NCBI GenBank assembly: GCA_027493525.1
Contig: JAOSKN010000001.1
Location: 1,550,001-1,614,000, forward strand
DNA from: Planctomycetota bacterium
GTDB lineage: Bacteria > Planctomycetota > SZUA-567 > H5-PLA8
Length of the DNA: 64,000 bases
Direction: 5' to 3'
Of the stretch, positions 58,894 to 64,000 are shown in pieces. The stretch's first letter is position 1; every line of letters begins with the position of its first letter. The notes under the pieces are model-generated. The model was not told where the DNA came from. It saw nothing but the letters and a program-made list of their open reading frames with translations, and searched no databases. Both the position numbers and the translations under genes were made by a program.

Positions 58894-60663
58894 TCACTCG
58901 TGATCCGCGCAGTCTTCCTCGTACAGCTTCTCCCCGCGATACAGCCGCAGCGCGATCGTCGCGGTGTGGTGCTGGGCGCGCGAGGTCGGGCAGAAGGCCG
59001 CGAGGTCGCGGACCACGCCGACCAGGATGTGCTCGACCTCCGGCCCCGCGTTGCCCCACTCGCGGCACTGCGTGAAGCCGTCCTCCAGCACCTGGAGCGT
59101 GTGGAAATCGAGGCTCTCGCGGACGGTGGCGAAGGCGAGCGTGTCGAAGAGCGGCTCCGGCGGGTGCCCCAGCCGCACGTAGCGCGCGGCGAGGCGCGCG
59201 GCGGCGTGGACGCTCGAGCGCTGGTCCAGTTCCTCGAGCAGCTTCGCGCGCAGTTCGGCGGGGTCCTTGGGGAGCGCGTCGAGCTTCTCGCGCTCGCCGG
59301 GAAGCGCGGTCGGCGGGATGTTCAGGAAGCGGTCGTGGTAGACCGAGAGCGCCGCGTGGAGCAGCCCGCGCACGACGTCGGGCGTCGGATTGCGCTGGAT
59401 CGCCTGATGCACGGCGTTGGCGTAGTTGAAGGTGTGCTGCGGGTTGAACCAGTCGCCGATCTCGTTGTTGGCGCTGAAGCGGGCGAGACGCAGCGCGCAG
59501 ACGTAGGCGACCTCCTTCGCCAGCAGCGCCGGCTCGGCGCCTTCGCCGAGGGCCTGCGTGAGCGCGCCGAGCAGGCGCAGCGGGTCGTCGCCGAGGAGGA
59601 TCGGGCGGAGCGCGGCGGCGCCCTGCCAGGCCTTCGCGCGCGGGGCCTCCAGCAGCTTCGGCAACGCGGCCTCGGCCTCGCGGAGCGGTTCGAGGAGCCG
59701 GATCGGGTGGTACCACTCGGCGGCCTCGTCGGCCCCGCGGGCCTGGACGATCGAGCGCGCCGTCAGCGGGAGCACGTCCATGGCGTGCTCCCAGCCGATC
59801 AGGTCGAGCAGTTCGAAGGCCTTGTTGACCGCGTCGAGCGTGTGCCCCTGCGCGCTGTAGATGCGGTCGGTCTCGACGCCGACGAGCAGGTCGGTGAGTT
59901 GCTCCGGCGAGGCGCCCTGCGCGATGGCCGTCCGCACGACGCGCTCGGCCCCGTCGCGGTGCCGGCCCAGCGACCACTGGCGCAGCCAGTTCTTGAGCGT
60001 CTCGAAGGGGTACTCGGCGCCTTCCAGCGGCTCGCGGAGGGTCTGGATCGGCCCGTTGGCGCTCGTGGCGGCCACGCGGACCGCGCGGAGCAGCGTGAAG
60101 TACGCCGTCTCCTCGCTCAGCACCGGGAACATGCGCCCGGCGATGGCCAGTTCGACCAGGCCCGTGCGGTTCTCGAAGCGGTTGGCGAAGCGCGCGACCT
60201 CGCGGAGCAGGTCCCGCACGCCGTAGTCGTGGCGCAGGAGGCCCAGCAGGCTCTTGCCCTGGATCAGCGAGATGTTCTGCTGCATGCCCTTCTCGAGCCG
60301 CCGCAGCAGGTGCGGGACGTCCTCGCGCTGCGCGGGCTCGCGCGCGACGAAGACCACGCCCTCGCGAACCTCGGTCGCGTAGCGCGGCACGTCGTCGGCC
60401 CACAGGTCGAAGGTGCAGCCGCTGCAGAGGTCGAAGCGCGCCTGGTGCCAGTGGCAGGTGAGGATCCCGTCCTTTACGCTGCCGCGGCTGAGCGGGAAGC
60501 CCAGGTGCGGGCAGCGGTTGTCCACCGCCAGCACCTTGCCCCCCTCGGCGTAGACCGCGATGGGCCGGTCGCGGCCCTGGACGACCTTCACCCCGCCGGT
60601 CTTCAGTTCGTCGAGCGTGCAGACGCGCAGGAGTTCCGCGGCGGGTTTCGCTGGAGTGATCAT
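58894..60663 (-). CDS. Rieske-domain protein fused to a large helical domain
   Basis: 589 aa. The Rieske domain (about 10-110) has CPHLGFPLSRGSVKDGILTC, HWH: Cys51/His53 and Cys70/His73. The following 470 residues are helical and His-rich in places (LRHDYGVRDLLREVARFANR; DWFNPQHTFNYANAVHQAI), with no named fold. The same helical domain occurs without the visible Rieske part in the gene at 62619, so the two are paralogues. The gene is last in a leftward operon after questin oxidase-like and VOC genes; an oxidative reaction on an aromatic or quinone substrate is inferred. Confidence 0.8.
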   Translation of the reverse strand: MITPAKPAAELLRVCTLDELKTGGVKVVQGRDRPIAVYAEGGKVLAVDNRCPHLGFPLSRGSVKDGILTCHWHQARFDLCSGCTFDLWADDVPRYATEVREGVVFVAREPAQREDVPHLLRRLEKGMQQNISLIQGKSLLGLLRHDYGVRDLLREVARFANRFENRTGLVELAIAGRMFPVLSEETAYFTLLRAVRVAATSANGPIQTLREPLEGAEYPFETLKNWLRQWSLGRHRDGAERVVRTAIAQGASPEQLTDLLVGVETDRIYSAQGHTLDAVNKAFELLDLIGWEHAMDVLPLTARSIVQARGADEAAEWYHPIRLLEPLREAEAALPKLLEAPRAKAWQGAAALRPILLGDDPLRLLGALTQALGEGAEPALLAKEVAYVCALRLARFSANNEIGDWFNPQHTFNYANAVHQAIQRNPTPDVVRGLLHAALSVYHDRFLNIPPTALPGEREKLDALPKDPAELRAKLLEELDQRSSVHAAARLAARYVRLGHPPEPLFDTLAFATVRESLDFHTLQVLEDGFTQCREWGNAGPEVEHILVGVVRDLAAFCPTSRAQHHTATIALRLYRGEKLYEEDCADHE

Positions 60664-60697
60664 GGCAGCCTCCGGGGTGGGCGCCTGGTTCCGGTGC

Positions 60698-61720
60698 TCA
60701 GAAAAACGGCGCGGGCGTGGCGCACTCGCGCGCGGCCAGGTCCAGGTACGCGGGCCGGCCGTAGCAGCGCGCTTCGAGCCGGCAGGTGTAGACCAGCTTG
60801 ATGGTGTGCTCGTTCAGCGTCTCGGCGGCCTTCGCGAAGGCTTCGTCCCAGCCCAGCGCGCCGGGCGCGGCCGTGTCGCGTTCGAGTTCGCGCCCGCTCT
60901 TCTCGACCGTGATCCACGCGGCGCAGACGGCGTGCCAGAACGCGTTCAGCGCGGCGTCCCGTTCTCCGGCGTAAGGCAGGATCAGGCGCAGGGCCTGGCA
61001 GCTCGTCACCGCGTGCAGCAGGGTGAAATTGTGCGTCTTGCGGAAGGCCTCGAGCAGCAGGCCGGAGGCCTCCGCCAGGGGCCGCTCGTCCGGGAAACGG
61101 ACGGGCTTCAGCGCGGCCGCGAAGGCGGGCTGGGCGTACACGGTGCGGAGGCGGTTGACGATGTTCCCGGACATCTCCAGCGGGAGGTCCTTCAACGCGT
61201 CCCGCGCGTTCGCCAGCAGTTCGCCCGGGGCGACCGGCGCCGCGCCGGCGTCGTACGCGGGGCTGGGGAGCCACGTCGCGGCCCAGTACGCCAGGGCATA
61301 GACGCACTCATCCCGGTTCCCGGCGTCAAGCGCGTAGCCCAGGCGCAGGAGCGGATGGAAGGCGTGGCCGGCGAGGCCCGAAAGCATGCCCGGCAGGTAG
61401 GCGCGGAGCGTCGCTTCGAGCCCCAGTTCGCGCTCCCGCGCCTCGAAGAACTCCACGTACCGCGGGAACCAGGCGAAGCCGCCGAGATGCTCGCGCCAGT
61501 TCGCCTCGTCCAGCGGGCCGGTCTTGGCCAGGTCGAAGGCCTGCTTGCCGAAGCGCGGCTCCAGGGTCGCGAAGTAGGCCTTGAGGCGTTCGTCCGGCGC
61601 GCCCATGCGCTCGAGCGCCAGCAGGGTCATGGGGCCGTGGTTGTTGCCCAAGGGGCCGGAGGCCAGGTCGGCCTCGCGGTTGCGCCGCAGCAGCTCGTTC
61701 AGGAGGGTCGTGCGGTCCAT
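60698..61720 (-). CDS. Questin-oxidase-like protein (DUF4243)
   Basis: 340 aa. The pattern NNHGPMTLLALERMGAPDER and FPRYVEFFEARERELGLEAT, and LPGMLSGLAGHAFHPLLRLG match the questin oxidase family, whose fungal members carry out Baeyer-Villiger-type ring cleavage of anthraquinones. A Cys-His-rich core is preserved (KTHNFTLLHAVTSCQALRLI). Bacterial relatives have unknown substrates. It starts 26 bases after the VOC gene stop and ends 34 bases before the Rieske gene, in one transcript. Confidence 0.82.
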   Translation of the reverse strand: MDRTTLLNELLRRNREADLASGPLGNNHGPMTLLALERMGAPDERLKAYFATLEPRFGKQAFDLAKTGPLDEANWREHLGGFAWFPRYVEFFEARERELGLEATLRAYLPGMLSGLAGHAFHPLLRLGYALDAGNRDECVYALAYWAATWLPSPAYDAGAAPVAPGELLANARDALKDLPLEMSGNIVNRLRTVYAQPAFAAALKPVRFPDERPLAEASGLLLEAFRKTHNFTLLHAVTSCQALRLILPYAGERDAALNAFWHAVCAAWITVEKSGRELERDTAAPGALGWDEAFAKAAETLNEHTIKLVYTCRLEARCYGRPAYLDLAARECATPAPFF

Positions 61721-61746
61721 GCCGGCTCCTCGCGCGGTCGGCGCGG

Positions 61747-62586
61747 CTACTGGGCCATGGCCGCGCTCGGCTCGGCCTGGCGCGGCGCGGTCAGTTCGAC
61801 GTTCGGCTCGGGCGCGGCGAAGCCGTTGGGGTCGCGGATCTGCAACTGCCGCCCCGAACCGTGCGCGACGAACGCGACCTGGTGATCGTTCAGCAGTTCG
61901 CGGCAGGCGTCGAGGTGCTCGACGGCCCAGCCCATGTGCTCGAAGCGCGGCGCGCCGTTCAGGTGCAGCGAGAGGAAGCCCTCGCCGCCGGCGAGGATCA
62001 GGCCGCGCGCGCCGGCGGGCAGCTCCGCGCCGGGCTCGACCGGGACGCGCCGGGTGCGCGCGCCGTCGGGCAGGATCGCGCGGGTCAGCTTGAAGCCCAA
62101 CAGGCCGCGGTAGAAGGCCAGCGCCTCGCCCAGGTCGGCCACGCTGAGCCGGACGTGGTCGATGCGCCGCAGCAGCGCCCAGCCGCCGTCGAGGCGTTTC
62201 CGCCGCTCCGCGGGCTCGCGGTAGGCGACGAGGCTCACGCCGATGCCCCCGGGGCCGCGGACGGTGAGCCGCTCGGCCTCGGCGTCCTCGCGCAGCACGA
62301 CCGGCAGCTCCCCGAAGCGGGCCAGGGTCCGGCGGTACGGCGCGAGGGATTCGACGGCCCAGGCCATGCCGCGGAAGCCCGCGCGCGGGTCGCGCGCCAG
62401 GCGCTCGGGCCGGCGGGCCTGCCGGAAGACCAGGCTGGAGGCGCCGCTTTGCATCCGCACCCAGCGCTCGCGCCCGGCCCGCCCGCTGCCCGCCGGCACG
62501 AAGCCCAGCAGGCCGCGGTAGAAGCCGTGCGCGCCGTCCAGGTCGGCGGTGGTGAAGTTCAGGCTGTCCAGATGCAGCAGGTTCAT
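61747..62586 (-). CDS. Two-domain VOC-superfamily protein (ring-cleaving-dioxygenase-like)
   Basis: 279 aa from the ATG at 62586. Two vicinal-oxygen-chelate modules (about 4-125 and 140-270) each show the strand-helix pattern, for example HLDSLNFTTADLDGAHGFYR and RIDHVRLSVADLGEALAFYR. Second-domain metal candidates are His143 in RIDHVRLSV and a Glu near PNVELTAPRQ. The two-domain form is that of extradiol dioxygenases and some glyoxalase-like enzymes. Its position with Rieske and questin-oxidase-like genes suggests metabolism of an aromatic compound. Confidence 0.82.
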   Translation of the reverse strand: MNLLHLDSLNFTTADLDGAHGFYRGLLGFVPAGSGRAGRERWVRMQSGASSLVFRQARRPERLARDPRAGFRGMAWAVESLAPYRRTLARFGELPVVLREDAEAERLTVRGPGGIGVSLVAYREPAERRKRLDGGWALLRRIDHVRLSVADLGEALAFYRGLLGFKLTRAILPDGARTRRVPVEPGAELPAGARGLILAGGEGFLSLHLNGAPRFEHMGWAVEHLDACRELLNDHQVAFVAHGSGRQLQIRDPNGFAAPEPNVELTAPRQAEPSAAMAQ

Positions 62587-62618
62587 GCGCGTGGTTCCTT
62601 CTCCCGGTTCCAGGCCGT

Positions 62619-64000
62619 TCAAGCGTGTTGCGCCGCCGGTTCCGCTTCTTCGTAGAGCCGTTCGCCCTGATTCAAGCGCAGCCCCACCTGCGCCGGCTTG
62701 AGCTGCGCGCGCGGGGTGGGGCAGACGACGGCCAGGTGCCGCACGACGCCGACCAGGATGTGTTCGGCCTCGGGCTGCCCTTCCCATTCCAGCGCCTGCC
62801 GGATCCCGGCCTCCAGGACCAGCCAGTAGCCGAAGCCGTGGTCCTCGCGCACCGTCGCCAGTGTAAGCGCATTGAAGAGCGGCTTCAGCGGAAGTTTCAG
62901 GCGCGCGTAGCGGGCGACGAGGCGCGCGGACTCCTCGACGTGGGCCTGGCGGTCCAGGGTGGCGAGCAGCTTCCTGCAGAGTTCCCGCGGGTCGGAAGGC
63001 AGGTCGTCGAGCGTGCCGCGCTCGCCCGGCAGCCGCACCGCCGGCACGTTGAGGAAGCGGTCCATGTACACGGCGATCGCGCCGTGGAAGAGGCCGCGCG
63101 CCAGTTCCGGATCGTCCGGGCCGCGCAGCAGCACCCGGTGCATCGCGTGGGCGTGGACGAAGGTGCGGACCGGCGCGTTCCAGTCCTGGAGTTCGTTGGT
63201 CAGGGAGAAGTGCGCGAGCCTCCGCGCGGCCGCGTAGGCGACCAGCTTCGCCAGCAGCGCCGGCGCGGCGCCCGCGCCCAGCGCGCCGCCCAGCGCGTCG
63301 ATAATCTTTTGCGGGTCGTCGCCGAGCAGAACCTCCGTGAGCGCCTTTTCGCCCGTGAAGCTCCGGCCCCGGCCTTGCGCCAGCCATTCCGGGATCCGCT
63401 TCTCGGCCGCGCGCAGGGGCGCGACGAGATCCACCGGATTGTTCCAGGCGTGCTGGTCTTCGGCGCCGCTGCCCCGCCCGGCGACCCAGCGGACCAGCAG
63501 CGGGAGCAGGTCCCCGGCGGACTCGCGGCCCAGCAGTTCGATCAGCTCGAAGCCCTTGTTGGGCAGATAGACGGCCTGCCCGCCGTGCGCGAACATGCGG
63601 TCGGTCGCGGCGCGGAAGAAGAGGCTGGAGATCTCGGCCGTCGTGACCTTCGCCTGAGCGACCGTCAGGATGGTGCGCTCGCAGCCCACGACCTGCCCGT
63701 TCTCGGCCCAGCGCCGGAACCAGCGGGCCAGCGCGTCCATCCCGTGTGCGTCGGTGTCCAGCGCTTCGCTCAGGCCCCGCGGCGGCCGGCCGGCGCAGTT
63801 GTCGGCGACCTGCTTGACCGCCTTGTACATGGCGTAGTAGGCCGTCTGCCTGTCGAGGTAGGGCAGCAGGCCCGCGGCGATGCCGAGGCAGGCCATCCCG
63901 CCGCCCAGCATGTTGTGCCGCCGGCTGCCGTACCGGGCGGTCTCGCGGACCACGGTCTGCCCGCCGGGATCGTGCTGCAGCAGGCGGTCCACGCTCTTCG
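62619..64000 (-). CDS. Rieske-partner helical protein, N-terminus cut by window edge
   Basis: Open from the right edge to a stop at 62619 (about 460 residues visible). It shares the helical region of the Rieske fusion at 58894: AMHRVLLRGPDDPELARGLF resembles AVHQAIQRNPTPDVVRGLLH, and PEAEHILVGVVRHLAVVCPT, PRAQ resembles PEVEHILVGVVRDLAAFCPT, SRAQ. Any Rieske domain would lie outside. It is the first visible gene of the four-gene operon, ending 32 bases before the VOC gene. No fold is named. Confidence 0.7.
   Translation of the reverse strand, partial: KSVDRLLQHDPGGQTVVRETARYGSRRHNMLGGGMACLGIAAGLLPYLDRQTAYYAMYKAVKQVADNCAGRPPRGLSEALDTDAHGMDALARWFRRWAENGQVVGCERTILTVAQAKVTTAEISSLFFRAATDRMFAHGGQAVYLPNKGFELIELLGRESAGDLLPLLVRWVAGRGSGAEDQHAWNNPVDLVAPLRAAEKRIPEWLAQGRGRSFTGEKALTEVLLGDDPQKIIDALGGALGAGAAPALLAKLVAYAAARRLAHFSLTNELQDWNAPVRTFVHAHAMHRVLLRGPDDPELARGLFHGAIAVYMDRFLNVPAVRLPGERGTLDDLPSDPRELCRKLLATLDRQAHVEESARLVARYARLKLPLKPLFNALTLATVREDHGFGYWLVLEAGIRQALEWEGQPEAEHILVGVVRHLAVVCPTPRAQLKPAQVGLRLNQGERLYEEAEPAAQHA

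Noticed and set aside
1..64000. tRNA, rRNA, riboswitch or CRISPR loci elsewhere
   Set aside because: No cloverleaf, rRNA-like conserved stretch, known riboswitch core or spaced repeat array was recognised by eye; a covariance-model scan (for example tRNAscan-SE and Rfam) would be decisive.

Overview
The window is high-GC bacterial DNA with dense, mostly leaderless gene order, many secreted proteins of unknown function, several sulfatases and carbohydrate-active proteins, a bacillithiol synthase, a short DnaA and DUF2089/SHOCT-type regulators. This mix points to Planctomycetota or another PVC-like or related environmental lineage. No rRNA, tRNA or ribosomal protein gene is present to settle it, so the assignment is an inference of moderate-to-low confidence.

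Layout. 1-9.5 kb: a HEAT-repeat secreted protein running off the left edge, a GntR/LacI-type regulator with its DUF4091-like glycan-active target, a NfeD-like/flotillin pair closed by a strong terminator, and a membrane-anchored PA14 protein. 9.9-18.8 kb: an NtrC-type regulator, a GT-C glycosyltransferase-like protein, BshA, a TraR/DksA zinc-finger protein, IMP dehydrogenase and DnaA. 19-23.5 kb: NadC, a 0.5 kb gap with a phased cluster of DnaA-box-like 9-mers (candidate oriC), and a heparinase-II/III-like protein. 23.7-29.3 kb: DUF2089 and SHOCT-like proteins, a SMUG1-like glycosylase, a secreted phosphatase fused to a cytochrome-c-like domain, a sulfatase, an array of four hairpins and an MDR dehydrogenase. 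29.3-30.9 kb: a small accessory island with an ADP-ribosyltransferase-like two-gene cassette and a broken gene. 31-48.9 kb: PHP hydrolase, LipB with an in-frame repeat insertion, a deaminase lacking its catalytic Glu, an ABC permease carrying a LysM-like segment, a frameshifted glycosyltransferase, Gfo/Idh, DSD1-like PLP enzyme, second sulfatase, YraN, MATE, zinc ribbon, SucD, CPBP protease, FAD oxidoreductase and AraC regulator. 49-50.4 kb: a complete IS256-family insertion with 25-bp inverted repeats and 9-bp target duplication, landed exactly on a start codon. 51-57 kb: an ACP / fatty-acyl-AMP ligase / diiron protein cassette, an MBL hydrolase and two paralogous secreted thioredoxin-like proteins. 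57.2-58.5 kb: an AT-rich island with a gene broken by two homopolymer frameshifts. 58.5-64 kb: a four-gene leftward operon of Rieske, questin-oxidase-like, VOC and a second copy of the Rieske partner domain, running off the right edge.

The most unusual structural theme is a set of long imperfect hairpins (at least seven). In each, both arms are short tandem repeats, the arms are inverted relative to each other, and different copies have unrelated sequences. One lies inside lipB as an in-frame insertion and another supplies the last codons of a deaminase gene. The strongest protein-level oddities are the phosphatase-cytochrome fusion, the LysM-like permease, the HAT-motif deaminase, the ACP-ligase-diiron cassette and the questin-oxidase/Rieske operon.
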